Both the position numbers and the translations under genes were made by a program. The notes below the pieces were generated by a model. The model saw only the letters and a list, made by a program, of their open reading frames with translations. It made no database searches and was not told the DNA's origin. Source: Lachnospiraceae bacterium (GTDB taxonomy: Bacteria; Bacillota; Clostridia; Lachnospirales; Lachnospiraceae). From it: a stretch of 64,000 bases of DNA. Positions within the stretch are counted from its first letter, which is position 1, and the number at the start of each line of letters is the position of its first letter. Below, in pieces: positions 54,363-63,420 of the stretch. Location: NCBI GenBank assembly GCA_017624235.1, contig JAGANL010000045.1, positions 26,682 to 90,681 on the forward strand. Direction: 5' to 3'.

Positions 54363-54857
54363 ATGATAAATAGATATGGACAGAGAAAAGTGTCAGTTCA
54401 GGTAAGGGCGGCTTATCAGGATGACTGGGATGACGCGATGCAGCTTGCATGGAAAACCTTTTTAGAGTTTGAGGCACCGGTCTATAAGCCGGAAGGCATC
54501 CGGAGCTTTTATGATTTTATAAAGGATGATCAGCTGCGGAGAATGTTTCTGATGGGTGCCTATCAGATGTTTGTGGCCTTTGCAGACGGAAAAATGATCG
54601 GCATGATTACGATGCGCGGACAGGGCCATATATCATTGCTGTTTGTAGATGAACAATTTCACAGGCAGGGAATCGGCCGGGTATTGATTGAGACACTTGC
54701 CGGCTATCTGAAAAATGAAATGGGGATGGACCGTATGACAGTGAATTCATCCCCTTATGGAGTCGGATTTTATCACAAGCTTGGGTTTCAGGATATGGGA
54801 TCTGAGACGGAGACGGATGGAATTAAGTATACTCCTATGGAATTGCTGCTGTCATAG
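54363..54857 (+). CDS. GNAT-family N-acetyltransferase
   Basis: 164 residues: GNAT core with AGYIS-like region ADGKMIGMITMRGQGHISLLFVDE, the acetyl-CoA loop QFHRQGIGRVLIETL and NSSPYGVGFYHKLGF. Substrate cannot be predicted. The start is weakly supported: ATG 54363 has only AAAGGCAG upstream, and an in-frame GTG at 54390 is the alternative. A good promoter lies just before it. Confidence 0.82.
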   Translation: MINRYGQRKVSVQVRAAYQDDWDDAMQLAWKTFLEFEAPVYKPEGIRSFYDFIKDDQLRRMFLMGAYQMFVAFADGKMIGMITMRGQGHISLLFVDEQFHRQGIGRVLIETLAGYLKNEMGMDRMTVNSSPYGVGFYHKLGFQDMGSETETDGIKYTPMELLLS

Positions 54858-54912
54858 CAGCAGGGAAATACGCAGAACGGTAGGATGCGGATGAAAGAAG
54901 TGGGAAGATTTC

Positions 54913-56166
54913 ATGGAATATATTACAAGTAAAAACATATGCCTGCTGGTGAGAGATATATTTGCACTGACCAATCAAAAAATTATGGAGCATGGAGTAC
55001 AGGTTGGTTATATCATATCCAAAATGTTGGAAAGTACCGCGTTGTTTGAAGAATTTGAGGTGGCAGAGCTTAGCTTTATCACCTTTCTGCAGAATATTGG
55101 CGGCTATCGGATTCCTGAGTTTGAAAGGATGCTTCGATACGGCGAGAAGGATTATCTGCCTCATTCCATGTATGGATATCTGTTTATGAAGAATCTGTTT
55201 CCGGTTCCGGGCTATGGGAAGGTGCTGCTGTATCACCATATGGACTATGATCGGATGGAAAATATAGATTATGAATTTAAATTCCTGTCGGATCTGATAC
55301 ATATAGCGGACGATGCCTATTGTTTATGGAAGGAACAGAATGAGGCATTTGATTATACATCTTTGGCAGTATATAAGGATAAAAAATATTCGGAACGTGC
55401 ATATAACCTTTTGGAATTTGCGGTACAGAGCTGTCAGGTCTTTGAAAAGCTGGAGAACGGTGAGTACAAGGATGAGCTGGATCAGCTGATGGATTTTGTC
55501 ATGTTTCGGGATGATGAGAAGGAACAGTATTTGAAAATGCTGATGTATTGTACCGGATTCTGTAATGCCAGTCTGGTATCCGATACGATTCTCTGCACCT
55601 GTATCTGTGACGAGCTGGCCAAGAAGATGGGAATGTCTGTTGTGGAAAGACAGGAGCTGTATCTGGGAGCAATGCTGCATGATATCGGTATGCTGATGGT
55701 TCCCAAACAGCTTATGGATAAACAGAGGGAATTGTCAGAAGAAGAGGAGGAGCTTCTGCGCAGCCATGTAGAGCGTGCGGAGGAGGTTCTGGCCTTTCGG
55801 TTTTTAGACCAGAGAATTGTGGACATTGCGGTAAGGCACCATGAAAGACTGGATGGCAGCGGCTATCCGGAGGGGCTTAAGGGGTCGCATATGAATGAAC
55901 AGGATAAGATTCTTCAGGTGGCGGATGCAGCCTGCGGGCCATATGTCAAAGGATTGCATCAGAAGCCGAAAAATAAGGAAGAGACGATTCGTATTCTGCA
56001 AAGGGAAGTGGACAAGGGACGGTTGGACGGTAAGATTGTTCATCTTCTGACAGCTACCTATGATGAGATTATGGAACGCGTGAAAAAGGAGTCTGCGGAA
56101 ATTTTTCATGTATATCAGAGAATTGAGAAACAGTATCATGCCGCATTACAGAAAACACACAACTAA
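54913..56166 (+). CDS. Tandem HD-GYP protein (second domain intact), probable c-di-GMP phosphodiesterase
   Basis: 417 residues. The C-terminal half has an HD-GYP domain: LGAMLHDIGMLMVPKQLMDK (His256/Asp257), later RHHERLDGSGYPEGLKG (His309, GYP at about 316) and the IL-VADAA helix. The N-terminal half (about 1-145) repeats the pattern in degenerate form (LYHHMDYDRMENIDYEFKF with no GYP), suggesting an inactive duplicated domain. It likely breaks down cyclic di-GMP in the cytosol; no membrane or sensor domain is visible. Two short genes downstream include a GGDEF protein. Confidence 0.85.
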   Translation: MEYITSKNICLLVRDIFALTNQKIMEHGVQVGYIISKMLESTALFEEFEVAELSFITFLQNIGGYRIPEFERMLRYGEKDYLPHSMYGYLFMKNLFPVPGYGKVLLYHHMDYDRMENIDYEFKFLSDLIHIADDAYCLWKEQNEAFDYTSLAVYKDKKYSERAYNLLEFAVQSCQVFEKLENGEYKDELDQLMDFVMFRDDEKEQYLKMLMYCTGFCNASLVSDTILCTCICDELAKKMGMSVVERQELYLGAMLHDIGMLMVPKQLMDKQRELSEEEEELLRSHVERAEEVLAFRFLDQRIVDIAVRHHERLDGSGYPEGLKGSHMNEQDKILQVADAACGPYVKGLHQKPKNKEETIRILQREVDKGRLDGKIVHLLTATYDEIMERVKKESAEIFHVYQRIEKQYHAALQKTHN

Positions 56167-56188
56167 GGTTATTTGAAAGGGATAAAAT

Positions 56189-56830
56189 ATGAACAGCTTA
56201 TTTAATATGGACGGACCGGTTATGTCCTTTTTGAACAGAGTGGCAGATTTGATTTGGCTGAATATACTGGCTCTGATCTGTTGTCTGCCAATTGTGACAG
56301 CGGGCGCTTCTTTGACGGCACTGCATTATATGACGATTAAAATGGTAAAGAAAGAGGAGGGCTATATTGCCAGAGGCTTCTTCAAATCGTTTCGTCAGAA
56401 TTTTAAGCAGGCAACCATCATATGGATGATGGTGCTGCTTGTGGGAGCAGTGATCTGGGGGGATCTGTTTATATTGAACCGTATGCTGACTGGTATGCCA
56501 AAGGCATTTTCCATTATCATTGCCGCAGTCGGAGTCATTTTTCTCTTTACCTTTATCTATGTCTTTCCGGTACTGGCCAGATTTGATAACACGATTAAAA
56601 ATACAATAAAAAATGCTTTTTTAATGAGCATTCTCAATTTCCCGAAAACGATCCTGATGGTAATTGTTTATGTGATACCTGTTGTGGTCATGTTTTTGGT
56701 ACCGGCGGTATTTCCTGTAGTGTTTATGTTGGGCATGTCGCTTCCTGCTTATGTGGCATCCATTTTCTTTGCAGGAATCTTTAAGAAGTTCGAACCGGAG
56801 GAATTGACCGATGAAATCGAAGAAGAGTAA
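56189..56830 (+). CDS. YesL/DUF624-family membrane protein
   Basis: 213 residues, five or six membrane helices. The N-terminal GPVMSFLNRVADLIWLNILALICCLPIVTAGASLTALHYMT block is characteristic of YesL (DUF624) proteins, often encoded with sugar transporters and YesMN regulators. Function unknown. It overlaps the following diguanylate cyclase gene by 20 bases and follows the HD-GYP gene by 22, forming one operon. Confidence 0.85.
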   Translation: MNSLFNMDGPVMSFLNRVADLIWLNILALICCLPIVTAGASLTALHYMTIKMVKKEEGYIARGFFKSFRQNFKQATIIWMMVLLVGAVIWGDLFILNRMLTGMPKAFSIIIAAVGVIFLFTFIYVFPVLARFDNTIKNTIKNAFLMSILNFPKTILMVIVYVIPVVVMFLVPAVFPVVFMLGMSLPAYVASIFFAGIFKKFEPEELTDEIEEE

Positions 56831-58364
56831 GGAGAATAAAAGTAAAGAGAATAGGAACAAATCGGTTATTACGCAGTGGCTGATACCGGTTCTGGTTCTG
56901 TTGTTTATTGTCGTTCTGTTATTGATCAATTTTTCGATTTCGACCAGAAAGGAAGCAGAGGAAAATGTAGAAGAACATCTGCTGACCGTGACAGAGCAAT
57001 ACGCCAGCAAGGTACATACGGAATTGGATGGTATGACGAAGGCAGGATTACCACTCAGCTCAATGCTTCCTGAATTTTGGGATCGGTTTCATGACAAAGA
57101 GTTTGTCACAAAGATGCTTCTGGAGCTTCAGCAAAATTCGGCAGCTTATATGGTAGTGGCGGCAGATCTGGAAGGCAATGCGATAACGGAGAGCGGCTAT
57201 ACCAGAAATATCAGTTCGGAAGATTTTTTTCAACAGGCCAGCGTGGTCAGTCAGAAATATATTTATACGGAAGAAGGGCTGCGGGAGCGGGACGCTATCA
57301 TCTCAGCCATTCCGATGCAGGAGCAGAAAAATACGATCGGATATCTTTTCCTCTTTTACCCGGAGGAGCGTTTTCGCAATCTGATCCGGAAGGTGGAGTT
57401 TGACAATCTTAGTTTTTATGCCATTGTGACAGAGGATGGCAGCATTATTGAAGGTGTCGGTACGCCGACTACATTTCTGGAAGAAGAGAATCTGTTGGAT
57501 ATTCTGCAAAAATCAGTTATTTATGAGGATTCCTTTGAGAAGACCAAGCTGCGTTTCAGCAAGCTGTCGAGCGGCATAATCGGTGCTGCGTATCAGGGGG
57601 AGCGGCGAAAGATCGTTTACGCGCCGTTTGAAATCAATACCTGGCACATGGTAATCGGTGTCAATCAGAGCTATGTGGACAGAGAGGAAGAGAATGAAAG
57701 CAGCATGACCCATGCTATGATCTGGAAGCTGGTGGCAGCACTGGGTATTTTCTTCGGTATGATTATGGTCATGAATATCATCAGCAAGATCCGCACGGAG
57801 GAACGCGGAAGAATGCTGGAGAACAAGGCGGATACGGATCTTTTGACGGAGCTGAATAATAAGATTGCAACGGAACGGAAGATCAGAGAATATATGAAAG
57901 AGCAGACCGGGCAGTGTGCCATGATGTTTGTGCTGGATGTGGATAATTTTAAGAAGATTAATGACACGATGGGGCATGCCTTTGGCGATGAGGTGCTAAG
58001 AACACTGGGGCTTCGGCTGAAATCAGAGTTTCGGGTATCGGATATCATAGGGCGTACCGGCGGCGATGAATTTATCATCTTTTTGAAGAACATCAAAGAT
58101 AAGGAGACGGTGGCCCGGGAGGTGGCGCAGGTTGAAAGGCTGTTTAAGGATTTTAAGGCCGGAGAGTATGTCAAGTATTCCGTAACAGCCAGCATTGGCT
58201 GTGCCCTGTATCCGAGTGATGCGGACAGCTTTGAGGATCTGTATAAAGCTGCTGATAAGGCCTTGTATAAGGCCAAAAGACGGGGCAAAAATCAGATTGC
58301 TTTGTATACGGAGGAGGACGCTTCCATTGATCTTGAGGCTGAGAAGCGCAAGAGCAGAAGCTGA
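56811..58364 (+). CDS. Membrane diguanylate cyclase with extracellular Cache-type sensor
   Basis: 517 residues. Helix at about 21-43, an extracellular sensor region (about 50-300) of double-Cache appearance (SGYTRNISSEDFFQQA, GYLFLFYPEERF, YAPFEINTWHMVIGVNQ), a second helix at about 305-325, then a GGDEF domain with RTGGDEFIIF (GGDEF at 417-421). The RxxD inhibitory site is present as RVSD at 408-411, five residues before the active site, so product feedback is expected. Makes c-di-GMP in response to an unknown outside ligand; opposed by the HD-GYP protein in the same operon. Confidence 0.9.
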   Translation: MKSKKSKENKSKENRNKSVITQWLIPVLVLLFIVVLLLINFSISTRKEAEENVEEHLLTVTEQYASKVHTELDGMTKAGLPLSSMLPEFWDRFHDKEFVTKMLLELQQNSAAYMVVAADLEGNAITESGYTRNISSEDFFQQASVVSQKYIYTEEGLRERDAIISAIPMQEQKNTIGYLFLFYPEERFRNLIRKVEFDNLSFYAIVTEDGSIIEGVGTPTTFLEEENLLDILQKSVIYEDSFEKTKLRFSKLSSGIIGAAYQGERRKIVYAPFEINTWHMVIGVNQSYVDREEENESSMTHAMIWKLVAALGIFFGMIMVMNIISKIRTEERGRMLENKADTDLLTELNNKIATERKIREYMKEQTGQCAMMFVLDVDNFKKINDTMGHAFGDEVLRTLGLRLKSEFRVSDIIGRTGGDEFIIFLKNIKDKETVAREVAQVERLFKDFKAGEYVKYSVTASIGCALYPSDADSFEDLYKAADKALYKAKRRGKNQIALYTEEDASIDLEAEKRKSRS

Positions 58365-58397
58365 CACGGAACAGAAATTCATGAAATATGGATGGAT

Positions 58398-58440
58398 AAT
58401 GGCTTTCTTAGACAAGTTGCATAAGAAAGCCATTTTAATT
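58398..58440 (+). terminator. Intrinsic terminator after the GGDEF gene
   Basis: AATGGCTTTCTTA (58398-58410) pairs perfectly with TAAGAAAGCCATT (58422-58434), then TTAATTT. Between here and msmK (58631) no other feature was recognised apart from a TTATACT at about 58550 that may be a -10 box. Confidence 0.85.
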
Positions 58441-58630
58441 TGTTGAAATTGCCGGAGTGGAAAAAAAAGTTTTATGAATCGGGACAAATTAAACAATCAG
58501 GGCTGAAATCTTTGTGTAATAGTGGTATAGCCAAACTTTCCGCTCTCGGTTATACTTAGTACAAGGTTAAACGAAAGCGTGCCGGTCAGACGGCAGCAGA
58601 AATGAAAGAAACAATAGGAGGCAGTTACAA

Positions 58631-59740
58631 ATGGCAAGTTTATCTTTAAAAAATGTTTGCAAAAAATATCCGAACGGATTTGAAGCTGTTAAAGATTTCA
58701 ATCTGGAAATCGCAGATCAGGAGTTCATCATCTTCGTAGGACCGTCCGGATGTGGTAAATCTACTACACTTCGTATGATCGCTGGTCTGGAAGATATTTC
58801 TTCCGGTGAATTAAAAATCGGTGACAGAGTGGTAAACGATGTAGAGCCGAAGGACAGAGATATCGCAATGGTATTCCAGAACTACGCTCTGTATCCGCAT
58901 ATGTCTGTATATGACAACATGGCTTTCGGACTGAAATTAAGAAAAGTTCCGAAGGATGAAATTGATAAGATGGTAAAGGAAGCAGCTAAGATCCTTGACC
59001 TGACAGCTCTTCTGGATCGTAAGCCGAAGGCATTATCCGGTGGACAGAGACAGCGTGTTGCTATGGGCCGTGCTATCGTTCGTAACCCGAAGGTATTCCT
59101 GATGGATGAGCCGCTTTCCAACCTGGATGCTAAGCTTCGTGTACAGATGCGTATCGAGATTGCAAAATTACATCAGAGATTAGGCACCACCATCATTTAT
59201 GTAACACATGACCAGACAGAGGCTATGACACTGGGAACCAGAATCGTTGTTATGAAGGATGGTGTTATCCAGCAGGTTGACACACCGCAGAACTTATATG
59301 AGAAGCCGCAGAACCTGTTCGTAGCAGGATTCATGGGATCTCCGCAGATGAACTTCCTGGATGCAGAGGTAGAGGTTGTTGGTGATGCTGTTAACTTAAA
59401 GGTTGCAGGACACAGCATTCCGCTTCCGCCGGCAAAGGCTAAGAAGCTCATCGAGGGTGGCTACGCAGGAAAGACTGTAACATTTGGTATTCGTCCGGAA
59501 GATGTATATGATTCCGAAATGTTCATCGAAACAGCTAAATGTGTATTCGAGTCCACCATTAAGGTTTATGAATTACTGGGTGCAGAAGTTTACTTATACT
59601 TTGATCTGGAAGAGTTCCCGATTACTGCAAGAGTAGATTCCCGTACAACAGCAAGACCTGGCGATACAGTTAAATTTGCATTCGATGTTGAGAAGATTCA
59701 CGTATTCGACAAAGAAACAGAGCAGATTATTACAAACTAG
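58631..59740 (+). CDS. msmK: Shared sugar ABC transporter ATPase, MsmK/UgpC type
   Basis: 369 residues. MASLSLKNVCKKYPNG start, Walker A GPSGCGKST, signature LSGGQRQR, Walker B VFLMDEPLSNLD, H-loop VTHDQTEAM, then a C-terminal TOBE/OB region with FGIRPEDVYD. The gene stands alone without permeases, as in other gut Firmicutes where one MsmK serves many oligosaccharide (CUT1) transporters. Frequent use of a few codons suggests strong expression. ATAGGAGGCAG precedes the ATG. Confidence 0.93.
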   Translation: MASLSLKNVCKKYPNGFEAVKDFNLEIADQEFIIFVGPSGCGKSTTLRMIAGLEDISSGELKIGDRVVNDVEPKDRDIAMVFQNYALYPHMSVYDNMAFGLKLRKVPKDEIDKMVKEAAKILDLTALLDRKPKALSGGQRQRVAMGRAIVRNPKVFLMDEPLSNLDAKLRVQMRIEIAKLHQRLGTTIIYVTHDQTEAMTLGTRIVVMKDGVIQQVDTPQNLYEKPQNLFVAGFMGSPQMNFLDAEVEVVGDAVNLKVAGHSIPLPPAKAKKLIEGGYAGKTVTFGIRPEDVYDSEMFIETAKCVFESTIKVYELLGAEVYLYFDLEEFPITARVDSRTTARPGDTVKFAFDVEKIHVFDKETEQIITN

Positions 59741-59756
59741 TTTCTATGGTAATTCA

Positions 59757-59785
59757 GGGAGATACAGAAATGTATCTCCCTTTTT
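59757..59785 (+). terminator. Intrinsic terminator after msmK
   Basis: GGGAGATACA (59757-59766) pairs with TGTATCTCCC (59771-59780), GAAA tetraloop, then TTTTT. Confidence 0.93.
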
Positions 59786-59901
59786 GTAATATATGGGAAT
59801 CATTCAACAATCGCCGGACGTAGCCATTCCCGCTTGATGACTGGCTGGTACAGGGGCAGAGGGCTGGTAAAAAAATTTAAACTGAAAGAATCGTAAGCCG
59901 T

Positions 59902-59930
59902 TTGCAATTATGATTAAAATAGGGTAAAAT
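59902..59930 (+). promoter_or_regulatory. Probable promoter of the CdaR-like gene
   Basis: TTGCAA (59902-59907), 17-base spacer, TAAAAT (59925-59930). Confidence 0.5.
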
Positions 59931-59963
59931 ATAGTATATTGACGGCGAACGGAGGGGTAAGAC

Positions 59964-61052
59964 ATGATTTCTGGTCAGGTGATTCAGAATAGTATTGAAG
60001 AATTAAAGGCTATTACAAAAGTGGATCTTTGTGTCATGGATTTGGAGGGGGTCAATGTAGCAACGACCTTCGTACAGCAGGAGCTTTCAACCGAGCTGAT
60101 ACTTGGATTTGCCAATTCTCCGGCAGACAGCCAGGTTATTACCGGACATCATCTTTTAAAGATATATGATGAGGGAGATTTGACCTATGTGCTGATTGCC
60201 AAAGGACAGACAGATGATGTGTACATGATCGCCAGAATTGCGGTGAGTCAGATTCAGAATCTGGTTGTTGCCTATAAGGAGCGTTTTGACCGGAATAATT
60301 TTATCCAGAATCTGCTTTTGGACAACCTGCTTTTGGTAGATATCTATAACCGTGCCAAGAAGCTTCATATTGAGGTAGAAGTACCCCGTGCGGTTTTCCT
60401 GATTGAAGCGAAAATGGACAGAGATACCGGAGCCATGGAAATGATTAAGAGCCTGTTCTCCAATCAGGGCGGTGATTATATTACGGCGGTGGATGAAAAG
60501 AATATCATCCTGATTAAGGCTCTGGCGGCAGATGAAGGATATGAGACGCTTCAAAGCACTGCGGAAATGATTGTTGATATGATGAATACGGAAGCTATGC
60601 TTAACGTGAAGGTGGCATATGGCACCATTGTAGACGAGCTGAAGGAGGTTTCCAAATCCTATAAGGAAGCGAAGCTTGCACTGGATGTCGGAAAGATATT
60701 CTATGCAGAGCGGAAGGTAGTGGCTTACAGTACGTTGGGAATCGGAAGATTGATTTATCAGCTGCCGATCAATCTGTGCAAGATTTTTATTCAGGAAATT
60801 TTCGGAGAGAATATCCCGGAAGAACTGGACGAGGAGACATTGAATACGGTGAATAAATTCTTTGAGAATAATCTGAATGTTTCCGAGACCTCCAGACAGC
60901 TTTTTGTTCATCGAAATACCCTTGTCTATCGTATTGAAAAGCTTCAGAAAGCAACAGGACTGGACATTCGTACCTTCGATGATGCCTTGACCTTTAAGAT
61001 TGCGCTGATGGTTGTAAATTATATGCGGTATCTGGAAAGTCTGGAATATTAA
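59964..61052 (+). CDS. CdaR/PucR-like transcriptional regulator
   Basis: 362 residues: an N-terminal sugar-diacid-recognition-like domain (MISGQVIQNSIEELKAITKVD ... GHHLLKIYDEGDLTYVLIAKG), a middle GGDEF-like fold, and a C-terminal PucR-type HTH (NLNVSETSRQLFVHRNTLVYRIEKLQKATG, then IRTFDDALTFKIAL). In this bacterial group it is commonly next to msmK and may regulate it, but that is inference; the ligand is not known to be a diacid here. Confidence 0.83.
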   Translation: MISGQVIQNSIEELKAITKVDLCVMDLEGVNVATTFVQQELSTELILGFANSPADSQVITGHHLLKIYDEGDLTYVLIAKGQTDDVYMIARIAVSQIQNLVVAYKERFDRNNFIQNLLLDNLLLVDIYNRAKKLHIEVEVPRAVFLIEAKMDRDTGAMEMIKSLFSNQGGDYITAVDEKNIILIKALAADEGYETLQSTAEMIVDMMNTEAMLNVKVAYGTIVDELKEVSKSYKEAKLALDVGKIFYAERKVVAYSTLGIGRLIYQLPINLCKIFIQEIFGENIPEELDEETLNTVNKFFENNLNVSETSRQLFVHRNTLVYRIEKLQKATGLDIRTFDDALTFKIALMVVNYMRYLESLEY

Positions 61053-61139
61053 AGCATGACATTGGAATAATTGCAGGCTCCTCTGAATATATCATTTGTA
61101 GGACATGGTCTTAGAGATGATACGTTCGGAGGAGTTTTT

Positions 61140-62084
61140 ATGTATATCAGAAAAGTATGTTATCTGGATTATCTGGAACATGGTGTTCGGCTTGGAAATG
61201 CAGGGTATGCCAGACTCTGTCTGAATGGGAATCAGTTTACGCTGGAAATGCAGGTAAAGGGCTTGGGGCAGGGCGAAACGCTGCAGGCCTGGATTGAACT
61301 GGAGGGAATGAAGGGGACGTTGGCATCCATTTCCATTGAGGGAGGGGCTGGCAGATTTTGCGGACGGTTTGATGCGGATAATATTGCGGGCAGCGGAATC
61401 GGATTTCATGCTCTGACAGGACTGAGAATACCCTTGCCCAATGACAGAATGATTCAAACAGAATTTGGTTTTATTCAGCCGCAGCAGAAAACGGAGATAA
61501 TTCAGGCGGCGGAGCAGATACGACTGGAAGTAACGTCACAGAGCGAAGCCGCGTCACAGACTGAAGCCGCGTCGCAGAGCGAAGCCGTGTCACCGAGCGA
61601 AGTTGTGATACAGCCGGAAGCTGCGACACAGCCTGGAATCCCACGGTCGAAAAGTTATACGGAAGCGCCGGAAAAGCCGATGCAGTTTCGGGCCGCTGAC
61701 GGTCTTTTGTCTGTGGATAAGTGGGAACAGCTGTGCAGAATGTATCAACAGCTGCATCCCTTTGGGGATAAAACCTATATCAGTCTGACACCAAAGGATT
61801 TTATCATACTACGCAAGGAATATCAGCAGTTAGTCAATAACAGCTTTCTGCTGCATGGTTATTATAATTACAGACATCTGATTCTGGGAAAGGAAGAGGG
61901 TAAGGAAGGGGACATCTATTATCTGGGTGTGCCGGGAACCTATTATGACCGTGAGAAGATGGTGGCTGTGATGTTTGGCTTTGAAGGCTTTGAAGCTTCC
62001 GGAAGGGAAGAGGCGGCAAAGGAGTCGGGCTTTGCCATGCCGCCCGGCACATTTGGCTACTATATGAAAAGAGTGGAAATCTGA
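61140..62084 (+). CDS. Uncharacterised protein, two domains joined by a repeat linker
   Basis: 314 residues. N-terminal domain (1-125) is beta-rich (YLEHGVRLGNAGYARLCLNG, LQAWIELEGMKGTLASISIEGG); the linker contains imperfect SQSEAA repeats; the C-terminal domain (about 200-314) begins around WEQLCRMYQQLHPFGDKTYI and includes HGYYNYRHLILGKE, YYLGVPGTYYDREKMVAVMFG and ends PPGTFGYYMKRVEI. Resembles a Lachnospiraceae-type protein of unknown function (DUF6128-like); I cannot assign a role. CGGAGGAG at about 61127-61134 sets ATG 61140 instead of the longer frame from 61071. Confidence 0.78.
   Translation: MYIRKVCYLDYLEHGVRLGNAGYARLCLNGNQFTLEMQVKGLGQGETLQAWIELEGMKGTLASISIEGGAGRFCGRFDADNIAGSGIGFHALTGLRIPLPNDRMIQTEFGFIQPQQKTEIIQAAEQIRLEVTSQSEAASQTEAASQSEAVSPSEVVIQPEAATQPGIPRSKSYTEAPEKPMQFRAADGLLSVDKWEQLCRMYQQLHPFGDKTYISLTPKDFIILRKEYQQLVNNSFLLHGYYNYRHLILGKEEGKEGDIYYLGVPGTYYDREKMVAVMFGFEGFEASGREEAAKESGFAMPPGTFGYYMKRVEI
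61534..61635 (+). repeat. 18-bp tandem repeat in coding sequence
   Basis: About five and a half copies of CGTCACAGAGCGAAGCCG (starts at 61534, 61552, 61570, 61588, 61606, 61624) decay toward the 3' end. They encode SQSEAA-type units of the linker. Confidence 0.85.
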
Positions 62085-62112
62085 GGGGCATGTATCTTCA
62101 GTCAATGCCCCT
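62084..62112. terminator. Hairpin between convergent genes
   Basis: AGGGGCAT (62084-62091) pairs with ATGCCCCT (62105-62112) and overlaps both gene ends. No strong T tract on either strand, so a weak terminator. Confidence 0.45.
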
Positions 62113-62793
62113 TAGCTGTACATTCGGAACCAGGGGTGTGAGTAATTGTGCAAAATGAACCATTTCCTCTTTGGGACAGGCATGAAAACCGGGATGCAGA
62201 ACCTCCCTGCTATCCTGATAGCTTTGGAGAAAATAAGCTTCATTGCCCTGAATCAGCTCCCCAATCTGCAGGAAATCATGGTCGGAATGCAGTTCCTTTA
62301 CGACTGTTGTCCGAAATTCAAAGGGAATGTCAGAGGACATCAAAAGCTGTATGGAGGCTTCGACGCGGGAAAAATCCAAAGCAGGAAGACCTGCAGCACG
62401 TGCATATCCGTCGGGCCCGGATTTGATGTCCATAGCGATATAGTCAATCAGCTTTTTTTGAATCAGCCGGCGGACGGTTTCTGGCTGGTAACCGTTGGTA
62501 TCCAGCTTGATGGAATAATCCAGCTCCCGGATTTTTTGCAGAAAGTCCTCCAGGTCAGGCTGGAGAGTCGGTTCGCCTCCGGTAATACATACACCGGACA
62601 GGATTTTTTGGCGTTTTTTCAGAAAAGCAAGCACCTCCTCTTCCGGTATAAGCGGCTGGGTTTCCGGACATATGACCAGATCTCCGTTATGACAAAAGGG
62701 GCAGCGGAAGCTGCAGGAGCCGGTAAAAATGGTAGCGGCAATTCTATCGGGATAATCTAAAAGAGTTGTTTTGTTTAAACCGTAAATTTGCAT
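62098..62793 (-). CDS. NrdG2-type radical SAM activating protein (anaerobic ribonucleotide reductase)
   Basis: 231 residues. Radical SAM cluster motif CSFRCPFCHN (CX3CX2C), VCITGGEPTLQ (SAM-binding GGE) and IKLDTNGYQPE are visible; N-terminal MQIYGLNKTTLLDYPDRIAATIFT is the pattern of the NrdG2 subgroup. It makes the glycyl radical on anaerobic class III ribonucleotide reductase (or a related enzyme), usable only without oxygen. No nrdD in the window. ATG 62793 has AAAGGA 6 bases upstream on the minus strand; 62808 is a poorer start. Confidence 0.87.
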   Translation of the reverse strand: MQIYGLNKTTLLDYPDRIAATIFTGSCSFRCPFCHNGDLVICPETQPLIPEEEVLAFLKKRQKILSGVCITGGEPTLQPDLEDFLQKIRELDYSIKLDTNGYQPETVRRLIQKKLIDYIAMDIKSGPDGYARAAGLPALDFSRVEASIQLLMSSDIPFEFRTTVVKELHSDHDFLQIGELIQGNEAYFLQSYQDSREVLHPGFHACPKEEMVHFAQLLTPLVPNVQLRGID

Positions 62794-62860
62794 GACAGTT
62801 CCTTTCATGTTAGAATGACTTTCAGATACATTATAGCATGAATGATGGGAGAATCCAGAA

Positions 62861-63400
62861 TTGAAGCAGATATCTGTTCAGGAAAAATACATGAGAGAAG
62901 CGTTAAAGCAGGCAAAGAAGGCATATGCGCTCGGAGAAGTGCCGATCGGCTGTGTGATTGTGCATGAGGGAAGAATCATCGGAAGGGGCTACAACCGGCG
63001 CAATACGGATAAAAGCACGCTGGCGCATGCGGAAATCACAGCCATACGTAAGGCCAGCAGAGTGATTGGGGACTGGAGACTGGAGGAATGTACCCTTTAT
63101 GTGACGCTGGAGCCGTGTCAGATGTGTGCCGGCGCCATCATACAGGCCAGAATCCCGGAGGTGGTCATGGGGTGTATGAACTCAAAGGCCGGCTGCGGTG
63201 GTTCTATCTTAAATATTTTGGAAATGCCGCAGTTCAATCATCAGGCAGTTGTGGAAAGAGGCATTCTGGAGGAAGAATGCAGCCAGATGTTAAAGGAGTT
63301 TTTTAAAGAGCTGCGTGAGAGAAACCGGCTGGAAAAAATGTGGAAAAGGGAACAGATGGTCGAAAACAGAGAGGAGCAGACCATTGACAAAACAGAATAA
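62861..63400 (+). CDS. tadA: tRNA-specific adenosine deaminase
   Basis: 179 residues, the wobble A34-to-inosine deaminase acting on tRNA-Arg(ACG). Zinc site: LAHAEITAI (His56, catalytic Glu58) and LEPCQMCAGAI (Cys86, Cys89). Length is a little above the usual because of a charged C-terminal extension (about 150-179). Start TTG 62861 has GGGAG upstream; an in-frame ATG at 62891 with AGGAA is the alternative. Its 3' end overlaps the promoter of the SRP RNA gene. Confidence 0.93.
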   Translation: MKQISVQEKYMREALKQAKKAYALGEVPIGCVIVHEGRIIGRGYNRRNTDKSTLAHAEITAIRKASRVIGDWRLEECTLYVTLEPCQMCAGAIIQARIPEVVMGCMNSKAGCGGSILNILEMPQFNHQAVVERGILEEECSQMLKEFFKELRERNRLEKMWKREQMVENREEQTIDKTE

Positions 63401-63413
63401 GATAAAGTATACT
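63384..63413 (+). promoter_or_regulatory. Promoter of the SRP RNA gene
   Basis: TTGACA (63384-63389), 18-base spacer, TATACT (63408-63413), eight bases before the RNA start. It lies partly within tadA. Confidence 0.8.
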
Positions 63414-63420
63414 TAAAAAG

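Noticed and set aside
61534-61635. Possible CRISPR-like repeat array
   Set aside because: Units are 18 bp with no spacers and keep the coding frame; it is a protein linker repeat.
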